Below are positions 49,541 to 57,889 of a stretch of DNA of 64,000 bases, in pieces. The DNA is taken from assembly GCF_009729075.1 (NCBI RefSeq), contig NZ_VTGY01000025.1:62001-126000 (forward strand), written 5' to 3'. Each line of letters opens with the position of its first letter. Positions within the stretch are counted from its first letter, which is position 1. This DNA comes from Mycolicibacterium sp. CBMA 226 (GTDB lineage Bacteria > Actinomycetota > Actinomycetes > Mycobacteriales > Mycobacteriaceae). The notes under the pieces were generated by a model. It ran no database searches. It saw nothing but the letters and a program-made list of their open reading frames with translations, and was not told the origin of the DNA. A program made the translations under genes and the position numbers.

Positions 49541-49749
49541 GGTGGTGATTCCTCTCGAAGTGCGGTTGATGCTCAGCGCCGATTGGCAAGTGACCGGGGA
49601 GATTTCCCGTCGTTTCTCGTTCGGTGGTGGACTACTGTCGCCGTCTGGTGAGCTGGGTCACAACGACGGTGCTCACCCCTTTCGGAGCGGAAGCGGTGCA
49701 TGGTGCACATATCTGACTTCCCGCTGTGTGGTCGGGTTCGCCAAAGAAC

Positions 49750-51114
49750 TCAGTGGGCGGCTTCGTGGCGCTGTAGCCGGTCGAACCAGCGAAGCGCCGG
49801 CATCGCCATGAGGGTCGCGGCAGCCAAGATGAGGAAAGCAGTTGCCGGATGTGTGACGAGTAGCCCTACGGCGGTGGCGATGACGACGCCGCCCAGATTG
49901 CCCGCCATCCAGATGAGCCCCGCCGCCGTGCTCTCGGCTTCGGGAGCGTGGCGCTCACTCAGGGCCAGCACGATGGGCAGCGCCGGCAGTAACAGGAAAC
50001 CCACCCCGATCAGCGTGAGAACAGCCATTGTCGTACTGGGCGCCAGCGCCAGGTGCAAGCACGCCACCGCGGTGAAACCGATTCCGACGCCCATGATTTG
50101 GACTTCCCGTCGGTGCCGGTCGGCCCACACCGGTACGACGGCGCAGCCGATGACGCCGGCGATCATGGTGACCGCCAAGACAAGGCCAGCGGTGGACTCC
50201 GAGACTCCCGCAGGCTCCAGCAGTGGCTGGACGAACGTCGCGAGCGCGATGAACGTGCCCATCGGAATAGCGACGACCGCGCACAGGCGCCGCAGATAGC
50301 GGTTGCCGAATGCGGCGCGGAATGCCCGAAGCCCTCCGGTAACGCGGATGGACTCGGGGCCGCCCAGCGGCCGGGCGAAACGAAGCGCAGCGAGGAGGCA
50401 CAGTCCGGCGTCCAGAGCGAGCAGTGCCGTGATGACGGTCAAGGTATGGATGTGGTTCTCGCCGGGTAGACATGCGCCGAGCAGATACCCGACGACCATC
50501 CCGGCGAACGTGGCGGAGGACGCGGCGGCGATCCCGCCGGCACGGTCTTTTACGGCGAGATAGCTGACGGCCAGCCCCGGGATCGCGTTGAGGACGAAGG
50601 GTTGGCCCACCGCCGCGACCACCTGCCCGATCAAAGTCCAGGTGAAGTCGCCGGCGACCAGCCGAAGGAACGCGCCGACTGCGGTGAGGACCGCGCCTGC
50701 GATAAGGGCCGGGCGGAAGAACCGATCGAGGATGAGCCCCGCGGGAACGGCGAGTAGCACGTAGATCAGCGGGAAAACCTGTGACAGCCAACCGATTGCG
50801 GCGATTGACACGCCGAAATGCCGGGCCGCGTCGTCGGTCACGGGCGCGTAGTTCACCACGAGGGCCTGGGTGGCGGCGGCCAGGAGTCCGTACGCGACGA
50901 AGACGGACCATCGGCTCTTCGTGCGCTGCTCGATACCGGGACTTTCGAATGTGTCCTGGATGTCGGTGAGGGACACCCGCTCTTCCGTGATGGATGTGGT
51001 TGGTGCGATTTGCGAGTGAAACATGTTGCGCCTCTGGTTATTACGGCGGATCACGACCCACGCGACGGCACCTGCGGCGGCGGCACGGGTGGCCGCCAAC
51101 TCGGGCAGACTCAT
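49750..51114 (-). CDS. MFS transporter controlled by the adjacent TetR
   Basis: The 454-residue protein has 12 predicted helices of the major facilitator fold with an atypically long N-terminus (about 65 residues before helix 1). The start at 51114 is supported by AAAGGA 6 bases upstream; a later methionine near 51024 would remove most of the extension. Its promoter carries the same palindrome as the catabolic operon at 52.6 kb. It may import the substrate of that pathway or export an intermediate. Confidence 0.85.
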   Translation of the reverse strand: MSLPELAATRAAAAGAVAWVVIRRNNQRRNMFHSQIAPTTSITEERVSLTDIQDTFESPGIEQRTKSRWSVFVAYGLLAAATQALVVNYAPVTDDAARHFGVSIAAIGWLSQVFPLIYVLLAVPAGLILDRFFRPALIAGAVLTAVGAFLRLVAGDFTWTLIGQVVAAVGQPFVLNAIPGLAVSYLAVKDRAGGIAAASSATFAGMVVGYLLGACLPGENHIHTLTVITALLALDAGLCLLAALRFARPLGGPESIRVTGGLRAFRAAFGNRYLRRLCAVVAIPMGTFIALATFVQPLLEPAGVSESTAGLVLAVTMIAGVIGCAVVPVWADRHRREVQIMGVGIGFTAVACLHLALAPSTTMAVLTLIGVGFLLLPALPIVLALSERHAPEAESTAAGLIWMAGNLGGVVIATAVGLLVTHPATAFLILAAATLMAMPALRWFDRLQRHEAAH

Positions 51115-51182
51115 CTGCTGTCCTTTTGTTGATCAAAACCGGATTGCGCCCGACTGCGTCGGCGGACTGTCAGAGGTGTGAC

Positions 51183-51200
51183 CGAACGAATATTCGTTCG
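51183..51200. promoter_or_regulatory. TetR operator 1 (perfect 18-base palindrome)
   Basis: CGAACGAATATTCGTTCG lies directly downstream of a TTGACA-N17-TAGCCT promoter on the minus strand (51241-51213), so a bound repressor would block the MFS gene. The core AACGAATATTCGTT recurs at 52607-52620. Confidence 0.75.
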
Positions 51201-51212
51201 TATGAGTGACGT

Positions 51213-51241
51213 AGGCTACTGCCGCGCGAAAGTCGTGTCAA
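51213..51241 (-). promoter_or_regulatory. Promoter of the MFS gene
   Basis: On the minus strand TTGACA (51241-51236), 17 bases, TAGCCT (51218-51213). Both hexamers match the housekeeping sigma consensus well. Confidence 0.7.
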
Positions 51242-51721
51242 CGGTTGTTTGGTCGCGGCACTCGGGGGTCCCTTGAACGCACCACGAATTACCCTGTCGC
51301 GCAGCTATTTACGCCGATGGCCGGACCGGGGTAGGTCGCAACGGAGTCGGCGCTGAGCGACGGCAAACCGCGGATCGTGTGGCACGAACTGGTCGGAATT
51401 CAAGACTTACCGCACGCTGCGCACGAGTCACACCGGCACCATGCGCACCGATCTCTCCATCACCACACACATCTGGAACTCGGTATCGCCGGCGATATCA
51501 CGTTGTAGGGCGACCATCGAGGATGAGGCGGGTGATATCGCGGGCGCTGCCAAGTTCTGGGTCTGGTTGGCAGGCCAGAGAGCGTGATACCACCGGCGAT
51601 ACCGAGATCCGGATGCGGTTGGGCCAACTGACAACCCGACACGCCCGGACAGTCACCACCCACCAAAACCGCCACTGGCCAGTCCAAACCGCGCCGGCCG
51701 ATGACAAAGGGCGGAAACTCG
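51242..51721. other. 480-base non-coding stretch with degenerate repeats
   Basis: No credible gene fits between the MFS promoter and the TetR stop codon. The stretch holds three related segments of about 35 bases: one reading on the minus strand at 51466-51502 and two on the plus strand from 51531 and 51583, all built around GTGATA(T/C)C-GGCG-CC-AG. The first and third form a 24-base inverted repeat with two mismatches. They may be remnants of a mobile element or of a decayed coding repeat. Confidence 0.5.
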
Positions 51722-52408
51722 CTAGGAGCGGTCCGGTCCGAGTCCGACGAGCATCGCGCGTACCAGCTGCCAGTGCAGGTCGGCCAGTTCTTCGGGATCG
51801 CGTGCACCGTCCGCCGGGAACCAGTTCGCGACTCGATCGCACATCGCGATGATGGCCATCGAGGCAACGGTGACCTTGGTTTCCGATACGTCTGGCGCGA
51901 AGGCGTGCACGCGGTCTCGCACCAGGTTCAGGTGGGTGGTCTGCAGTGAGAGCAGCCTGTCGTAATCGTCGGCCGATAGGAACTGGCCGGCGGAGGCGGT
52001 GTAGAGAACGAGGTCCGCCACGCGGGCAATGTGCATGTTGTGCATCTGGTAGAGCACGTGTTGCCGTACCGTCTCGCGCAGGTCTTCCTCGGGATTGCGG
52101 CCATCGACATGCGTTGAGTTGTCCAGGAAGTCGGCTAGTACCCGGGAGACTGCCTCGGTGAGGATCGCCTCCTTTGAGGGAAAGTGGCTGTAGAGCCCGG
52201 GCGCTTTGATCCCCGCGACCGCCGCGACTTCCCGGACTGTGAACGCGCCGAATCCGTGGTCGGCGACGTTGGTGATGGCCGCCGCCAAAATGCGTTCGCG
52301 CATGACATTCAGATCGAAGACCCGGCCGAGGTTCGCAATGTCGGCTGAGCGGTCGAGCTCCGAAGGGCTCGAGGCGGGCCGAGTCGAGGTTCCTCGTGCG
52401 GCGGTCAT
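51722..52408 (-). CDS. TetR-family regulator of the 49.7-61 kb transport/catabolic regulon
   Basis: The 228-residue protein has a TetR helix-turn-helix at about residues 45-85 (FTVREVAAVAGIKAPGLYSHF with helix 4 after it) and a helical ligand domain with several Met/His residues. AGGAGG lies 5 bases before the ATG at 52408. It is flanked by two copies of AACGAATATTCGTT, each overlapping a promoter start. It therefore most likely represses the MFS gene and the operon starting at 52667, with a pathway compound as inducer. Confidence 0.88.
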   Translation of the reverse strand: MTAARGTSTRPASSPSELDRSADIANLGRVFDLNVMRERILAAAITNVADHGFGAFTVREVAAVAGIKAPGLYSHFPSKEAILTEAVSRVLADFLDNSTHVDGRNPEEDLRETVRQHVLYQMHNMHIARVADLVLYTASAGQFLSADDYDRLLSLQTTHLNLVRDRVHAFAPDVSETKVTVASMAIIAMCDRVANWFPADGARDPEELADLHWQLVRAMLVGLGPDRS

Positions 52409-52577
52409 CTGTCCTCCTGTTGGCAGCTGGGTCCAAGGTTACGGCGCTCGAGCGCGGACCGAGCTCACCGGTGTGTGCCCGGTGTCGCCGGGCTGTGTGC
52501 CGAGCGGATGTTCGCGGGCCGCGGCGGTTGTCGCGGTGTCGTGGACGGGCTGTCGGCAACTGACTTGGCGCCACCTA

Positions 52578-52606
52578 TTGACGTAGGCCAAGGCCAACGC
52601 TAGCTT
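52578..52606 (+). promoter_or_regulatory. Promoter of the catabolic operon
   Basis: TTGACG (52578-52583), 17 bases, TAGCTT (52601-52606). It is followed at once by operator 2. The layout mirrors the MFS promoter at 51213-51241. Confidence 0.7.
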
Positions 52607-52620
52607 AACGAATATTCGTT
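52607..52620. promoter_or_regulatory. TetR operator 2
   Basis: AACGAATATTCGTT, a perfect 14-base palindrome matching the core of the 51183-51200 site, covers the predicted transcription start of the catabolic operon. Confidence 0.75.
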
Positions 52621-52666
52621 CGCGCAGGTCCGACAGGTGAACCTGCGATACTGGAAGAGGTTCGAC

Positions 52667-53812
52667 ATGGTGTCAGTGGGTATTGCCGGCCTGGGTCAGA
52701 TGGGGACCGCCGCACTGCGGATTCTGCTCGAGCAACTCCCGGATGCGCAGTTCCTGGCGATGGATCGGGCGCCCGAAACCGTGCAGCGCGCCGAGTCGCT
52801 GGATCCCGCACGCGTTCGCGGGCGCGTTGTCGACGTCACCGCGGAGTCGGCGGACCTCAGCGGTGTCGACTTGGTACTCAACCTTTCCGGCCCGTTCTTC
52901 GCCGGCTCCGACGGACTGGCGCAGGCCGCGCTACGTGCCGGTACGACGTACATCGATATCGGTGACGACCTCGAGGCGACCGAAACCGTGCTGGCTTTGG
53001 ATGCCGAGGCCCGGCGGGCCGGCGTTGCACTCATCAGTGGCGCGGGATGGTCACCTGGGGTGTCGAACTGGTGCGCTGCTCGTCTGCTCGACGAATTTCC
53101 CGACAGCGACGGCGTGCAGGTGGTGTGGGCGACGCACGAGCGGGACCCCGGCGGACTGGCCCCGCTGCGCCACATGCTCCACATGGCGGTCACGCCGTGT
53201 CCGGTGTGGCGGGATGGACAGTGGGTGCAGTCGGCAGGCTTTGTCCCGGAGACCGCGGGTACGTTCACCTTTCCCGAGCCGCTTGGCGTCATTGATGCCT
53301 TCGACACCGCGCACCCGGAGCCGCGGACGCTCAGCAGATACTTCCCGCAGTTGCGCAATGCGAGTTGCAAGGGATCGCTGCGGCCCGACTGGGCCAACGC
53401 GGCATTTTCGACGTTGGGTCGCATCGGGTTCGGTCACAACGACGTCCTGGTGGACATTGCCGGTCACGATGTCGAGCCGGCCGAGTTCCTCTGGAAACTG
53501 ATGTGGGCCCGCCACCGGGCTGCCTCCGCGCCCAAGGCCGGTAAAGCGTTGACGGCGTTGTTGATTCAAGTTCTCGACGGCGCCCGCGTTCAGGGGGCGC
53601 TTGCGCTCATCGACGACGCGCCGATGTCCCGTGGGACCGGTCTCGGTGCCGCAGTCGCCGCACTCGCCGCGCTGCGGGAAGTTCCGCCGCCGGGGGCGTG
53701 GGGTCCGGAGGTCCTGCCGTGGCAGTTCACGCTCGCCGAGTTCGAGCGCATCGGACGGTCGCTGGGCGGGTTCGGGCCGGGTATCCAAACCCTGACCGAA
53801 GTACGTCGATGA
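52667..53812 (+). CDS. Saccharopine dehydrogenase-like NAD(P)-binding protein
   Basis: The 381-residue protein starts MVSVGIAGLGQMGTAALRIL, a Rossmann motif, and follows the saccharopine dehydrogenase/YMR226-like layout with the INLSGPFF-type segment (LVLNLSGPFFAGSD) and TYIDIGDD. Such proteins form or split secondary amines between an amino acid and an oxo acid, or act on related imines. The ATG at 52667 has GAAGAGG 8 bases upstream. It is the first gene of the TetR-controlled operon and overlaps the next gene (ATGA). Confidence 0.82.
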   Translation: MVSVGIAGLGQMGTAALRILLEQLPDAQFLAMDRAPETVQRAESLDPARVRGRVVDVTAESADLSGVDLVLNLSGPFFAGSDGLAQAALRAGTTYIDIGDDLEATETVLALDAEARRAGVALISGAGWSPGVSNWCAARLLDEFPDSDGVQVVWATHERDPGGLAPLRHMLHMAVTPCPVWRDGQWVQSAGFVPETAGTFTFPEPLGVIDAFDTAHPEPRTLSRYFPQLRNASCKGSLRPDWANAAFSTLGRIGFGHNDVLVDIAGHDVEPAEFLWKLMWARHRAASAPKAGKALTALLIQVLDGARVQGALALIDDAPMSRGTGLGAAVAALAALREVPPPGAWGPEVLPWQFTLAEFERIGRSLGGFGPGIQTLTEVRR

Positions 53813-55371
53813 ACCGCTCTCTGGAAACCGAACGCGCCAGCCTGTCGGTCGCCGTGGCGCACTGGGCCGACACGCAACCGACCGCCATCGCATTACGTTG
53901 CGGTGCAACGACTCTGACGTGGTCAGAGCTCGACGACGCCGTGACGCGCTTCGGCGCCGTGCTCAACGACCGCGGTGTGCGCATGGGTGATCGCGTGGTG
54001 CTACTTGGCGAAAACAGCCTGGAATGGGTCATCGCGTTTCTCGGCTGCCAACGCGCCCACGTGATCGTCGTCCCGATGAATACCCGTCTCGCGCCGAGTC
54101 AGATCGTCGCGCAGGTCGCGAAGGTCAGTGCCAAGTTGGTGCTTCACGATGCCGGCCTCGGAGGTACCGACCTCGGCACTCTGACTGGCACGCCGTGTGT
54201 GGAGCTCACGTCGCTACGGCACGAGATCGGCAACGAACGCCTCGATCTGGTTGCCGCAGTGGGTCATCCGGAGGGTAGTGACGTTCCTGCCCTCATCAGC
54301 TTCACCTCGGGCACCACGGGGATTCCCAAAGGCGCGGTCATCAGCAGTACTGCGATGGCCGAGCTCGCGCACGCGTTCTCGAACCACTTCGAAACCGGAC
54401 CGGCCGACAGCACCCTGATCGTCGTGCCGATCTTCCACAACACGGGCTTCGCGGATCAACTGGCACACATGGTCGCGTCAGGCGGGACGACCAGTCTGCT
54501 GCGGCGCTACCGGACCGGGGATGCGGCAGCAGAACTGATGGCTCGCCCGGCGACGTTTCTGGCTGCCGTGCCGAGCATGCTGAGAATGCTGATGCTGCAC
54601 GACGAGGCTGACGCGATCTTCAGTGGTGTCCGCGCAATCATGTACGGCGGCAGTGCGATGCCCGAGGCTTGGGTGCAGGAATTGCAGCGGCGGTGGCCGC
54701 ATCTCAAGCTCGTGCATGCGTACGGACTGAGCGAGTTCACGTCGGTGTGTACGTTCCTGCCCAGCCACCTGGCGGCAACGAAAGCGGAGTCCGTTGGGCT
54801 GCCCCTACCTGGCGTCCAGCTGCGCATCGTCGATGAATCAGGGCATGACGTGGCGCCCGGCGATCTGGGCGAAGTGTGGGTGAGCGGCCCGACGCGCATG
54901 CTCGGCTACTGGGACGAACCGGGGCTCACGTCCGAGAAGATGACCGGACAGTGGCTGCGCACCGGCGATGTCGGCCGAATCGATGGGGACGGCCTGCTGT
55001 GGTTGCACGGCCGGGCGGACGACGTCATCAACCGCGGCGGCGAGAAGATCATGCCCACGTTTGTCGAGTCCCACATTGCTCGGCACGAAACCATCGCGGC
55101 CGCATGTGCTTTCGGGTACCCAGACCACATACTTCAGCACCGCGTCGCGGCAGCCGTCGAGACTCGCGCCGGTGCGGCTTTCGATGAGCGGGAGCTCGTC
55201 GGTTTTCTTCGGACATGTCTGCCCGATTATGCGATTCCCGACCGATGGGTCGTGTACGACGCGCTTCCCCTGAATGCCTCCGGCAAGTTCGATCGCAGAA
55301 CTCTGCGAGCGGACTTCGAAGCAGCACTGCAGCCCAAATCGATTGAGCACGAACAGGAGCCCGCCAAGTGA
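53809..55371 (+). CDS. Acyl-CoA synthetase (ANL superfamily, AMP-forming)
   Basis: The 520-residue enzyme has the phosphate motif SFTSGTTGIPKG, YGLSE, the GDVGRIDGDG motif and the C-terminal NASGKFDRR with the catalytic lysine. It activates an organic acid to its CoA ester. The ATG overlaps the stop of the first gene, and its own stop overlaps the GTG of the aldehyde dehydrogenase. It probably acts after the aldehyde dehydrogenase in the same pathway. Confidence 0.92.
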   Translation: MNRSLETERASLSVAVAHWADTQPTAIALRCGATTLTWSELDDAVTRFGAVLNDRGVRMGDRVVLLGENSLEWVIAFLGCQRAHVIVVPMNTRLAPSQIVAQVAKVSAKLVLHDAGLGGTDLGTLTGTPCVELTSLRHEIGNERLDLVAAVGHPEGSDVPALISFTSGTTGIPKGAVISSTAMAELAHAFSNHFETGPADSTLIVVPIFHNTGFADQLAHMVASGGTTSLLRRYRTGDAAAELMARPATFLAAVPSMLRMLMLHDEADAIFSGVRAIMYGGSAMPEAWVQELQRRWPHLKLVHAYGLSEFTSVCTFLPSHLAATKAESVGLPLPGVQLRIVDESGHDVAPGDLGEVWVSGPTRMLGYWDEPGLTSEKMTGQWLRTGDVGRIDGDGLLWLHGRADDVINRGGEKIMPTFVESHIARHETIAAACAFGYPDHILQHRVAAAVETRAGAAFDERELVGFLRTCLPDYAIPDRWVVYDALPLNASGKFDRRTLRADFEAALQPKSIEHEQEPAK

Positions 55372-56723
55372 ACATGCCCTTGTATGCCGTCACCGACCCG
55401 GCGACCGGTGAACTGGTACGGGAGTACCCGACCGCAACCGACGAGGCGGTGGACGCGGCACTCGATGCGGCCGCCGGCGCCTACCGGAACTGGTCGCGGC
55501 AGACCACCGTCACTCAGCGTGCGGACCTGCTGAGAAATGTTGCTGCACTGCATAACTCACGCAGCGGCGAACTTGCCGAAATCATCCGCCGTGAGATGGG
55601 CAAGTCCATCGACCAGGCCATCGGTGAGATCGAGTTCAGCGCCGCCATCTACGAGTATTACGCGGACAATGCCCACAGGTTCCTCGCGGACGAGCCGATC
55701 GAGCTCATCGAGGGGGAGGGGACGGCGTTCATCCGCCGACAGCCGATCGGCCTGTTGTTGGGCATCATGCCCTGGAATTACCCGTACTACCAGGTCGCCC
55801 GATTCGCCGCGCCCAATCTTGCGCTGGGGAACACCGTCGTGCTCAAGCACGCACCGCAGTGCCCGGAATCAGCGGCTGCCCTGCAGCGGATCTTCACCGA
55901 GGCCGGCATTCCCGACGGCTGCTACGTCAACGTCTATGCGACCAACGAACAGGTCGCCGACGCCATCGCAGACCCCAGGGTGCGAGGTGTCTCCTTCACC
56001 GGTTCTGAGCGGGCCGGCGCAGCAGTCGCCGAAGTGGCGGGGCGCAACCTGAAGAAGGTGGTGCTCGAGTTGGGTGGCTCGGACCCGTTCATCGTGCTGT
56101 CGTCGGATGACATCGATGCCACCGCTGCGGCGGCGGTGGACGCCCGATTCGAGAATGCGGGTCAAGCGTGTAACGCCGCAAAACGGTTCATCGTTGCCGA
56201 CGATCTGTACGAACCGTTCCTGGATGCATTCATGGAACGGGTTCTGGCCCAAGCTGACTCGCTGGCTCCGTTGTCCTCGGTTGCTGCCGCCGAGCGACTC
56301 GAAGAACAGGTCCGGCGCGCTGTCGAAGAGGGCGCGACGCTGGTTCGCGACGGTGAGCGAGAGGGGGCGTTCTTCCCGCCTGCCGTTCTGACGGGCGTGG
56401 CGCCGACGTCGCCGTCGTCGACCGAGGAGCTGTTCGGTCCCGTGGCCACCATCTATCGGGCCGGGTCCGAGGATGAGGCCATCGAGCTGGCGAACAGCAC
56501 CCCGTACGGATTGGGCTCGTACGTCTTCACCACCGACCCTGAGCAGGCGATGCGGGTCGCCGACCAGATCGAGGCCGGCATGGTGTTCGTCAACGGCGTC
56601 GGCCTCGACAGCATGGAGCTGCCGTTCGGCGGCGTCAAGCGATCCGGCTTCGGGCGTGAACTCGGCCGGGCGGGGATCGAAGAGTTCGCCAACAAGAAGC
56701 TCATCCGCACTGTGCGGGCGTAA
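55368..56723 (+). CDS. Aldehyde dehydrogenase (succinate-semialdehyde dehydrogenase-like)
   Basis: The 451-residue enzyme has the catalytic ELGGSDPFIVL glutamate region and the nucleophilic cysteine in NAGQACNAAKR. The IMPWNYPYYQV and GSERAGAAVAE segments place it in the SSADH/YneI-like branch of the family. It oxidises an aldehyde to a carboxylic acid with NAD(P). The GTG start overlaps the ligase stop (GTGA at 55368). It fits between an alcohol dehydrogenase and an acid-CoA ligase in one oxidative route. Confidence 0.92.
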   Translation: MNMPLYAVTDPATGELVREYPTATDEAVDAALDAAAGAYRNWSRQTTVTQRADLLRNVAALHNSRSGELAEIIRREMGKSIDQAIGEIEFSAAIYEYYADNAHRFLADEPIELIEGEGTAFIRRQPIGLLLGIMPWNYPYYQVARFAAPNLALGNTVVLKHAPQCPESAAALQRIFTEAGIPDGCYVNVYATNEQVADAIADPRVRGVSFTGSERAGAAVAEVAGRNLKKVVLELGGSDPFIVLSSDDIDATAAAAVDARFENAGQACNAAKRFIVADDLYEPFLDAFMERVLAQADSLAPLSSVAAAERLEEQVRRAVEEGATLVRDGEREGAFFPPAVLTGVAPTSPSSTEELFGPVATIYRAGSEDEAIELANSTPYGLGSYVFTTDPEQAMRVADQIEAGMVFVNGVGLDSMELPFGGVKRSGFGRELGRAGIEEFANKKLIRTVRA

Positions 56724-56771
56724 CGGCCGACCGCAACCTCTCAATCTCAACCAACTCAAGGAACATCCACC

Positions 56772-57887
56772 ATGACCATCGAATTCGACGCCGCCGTCTT
56801 CCGGACGCCGAACGCGCCGCTGACCATCGAAACCGTTTCGCTCCCGTCGACCCCGCCGCCCGGTGACGTGCTCGTGCGGCTGAAGGCAAGTGGAGTGTGC
56901 CACAGCGATTTTCACGTTCTTGCGGGTGAATGGGACGTGCCCACCCCCATGATTCTCGGCCACGAAGGCGCCGGTGTCATCGAGAGCGTGGGCGAAGGGG
57001 TGACGTCGCTGAGGAAGGGTGACCACGTCGTCCTGTCCTGGACGCCCTCATGTCGCCGGTGCCGGTACTGCATCAGCGGCCGGCCCGTCCTGTGCGACAT
57101 GGTCGCTCAACATTCGGCCAACCACCTGTCGTTCGACGGCCGGTCGCGGATCACCGCGGCTGACGGCGCGGACGTCCTCAGCTTCGCCGGCGTCGGCACG
57201 TTCGGCCAGTACGCCATGGTGCCCGAATCAGGCGCGATCGCGATCCGCGATGATGCCCCCTTCGAACAGTCGGCGCTGATCGGCTGCGCCGTCACCACCG
57301 GTATCGGCGCAGCAGTCAACACCGCGAAGGTCCGCCCGAGTGACATTGTGTTGGTCATCGGGTGCGGCGGCGTCGGTCTGAATGCGATTCAGGGTGCCCG
57401 CCTGGTCGGTGCACGGCAGATCATCGCCGCCGACATCTCCGACGAAAAGCTCAAGCAGGCAAGGGTTTTCGGAGCATCGGAAATCATCAACAGCGCTCAG
57501 GAGAGTCTGGCCGATCGGATTGCGGAGCTCACTGACGGACGCGGCGTCGAGGTGGCGATCGAGGCCATCGGCCTGCCGCAGACCATCGAAGCCGCCTACG
57601 CGGTCTTGGCCCGAGGTGGCACCGCCGTCGTCGCGGGGCAGGTGGCCGACGGTATGAAGATCACGATCGATCCGTTCGTCATGTCGGATCAAGAGCTTTC
57701 CCTCATCGGCTCGAACTACGGCTCGAGCAAGCCCGCCACCGACTTCCCGCTGCTGGTCGAGCACTATATGCACAGCCGCATTGATCTCGACTCACTCGTG
57801 ACCCGGGTCATTGACCTGGCGGAGATCAACGACGCGTTCGACGAGATGAAGCGCGGCATCGGTATCCGCTCGGTGATCAGGTTCTGA
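56772..57887 (+). CDS. Zinc-dependent alcohol dehydrogenase (class III-like)
   Basis: The 371-residue medium-chain dehydrogenase has the catalytic zinc ligands (GVCHSD and GHEGAG), a structural-zinc cysteine cluster CRRCRYCISGRPVLC and the cofactor motif GCGGVGLNA. The long form resembles the mycothiol/NDMA-dependent class III group, but this is not certain. It oxidises an alcohol to the aldehyde used by the preceding enzyme. It starts 48 bases after the aldehyde dehydrogenase. Confidence 0.92.
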   Translation: MTIEFDAAVFRTPNAPLTIETVSLPSTPPPGDVLVRLKASGVCHSDFHVLAGEWDVPTPMILGHEGAGVIESVGEGVTSLRKGDHVVLSWTPSCRRCRYCISGRPVLCDMVAQHSANHLSFDGRSRITAADGADVLSFAGVGTFGQYAMVPESGAIAIRDDAPFEQSALIGCAVTTGIGAAVNTAKVRPSDIVLVIGCGGVGLNAIQGARLVGARQIIAADISDEKLKQARVFGASEIINSAQESLADRIAELTDGRGVEVAIEAIGLPQTIEAAYAVLARGGTAVVAGQVADGMKITIDPFVMSDQELSLIGSNYGSSKPATDFPLLVEHYMHSRIDLDSLVTRVIDLAEINDAFDEMKRGIGIRSVIRF

Positions 57888-57889
57888 CG

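Noticed and set aside
51242..51721. Insertion sequence or CRISPR array
   Set aside because: The repeats are few, degenerate and in both orientations, with no transposase, target duplication or regular spacers.
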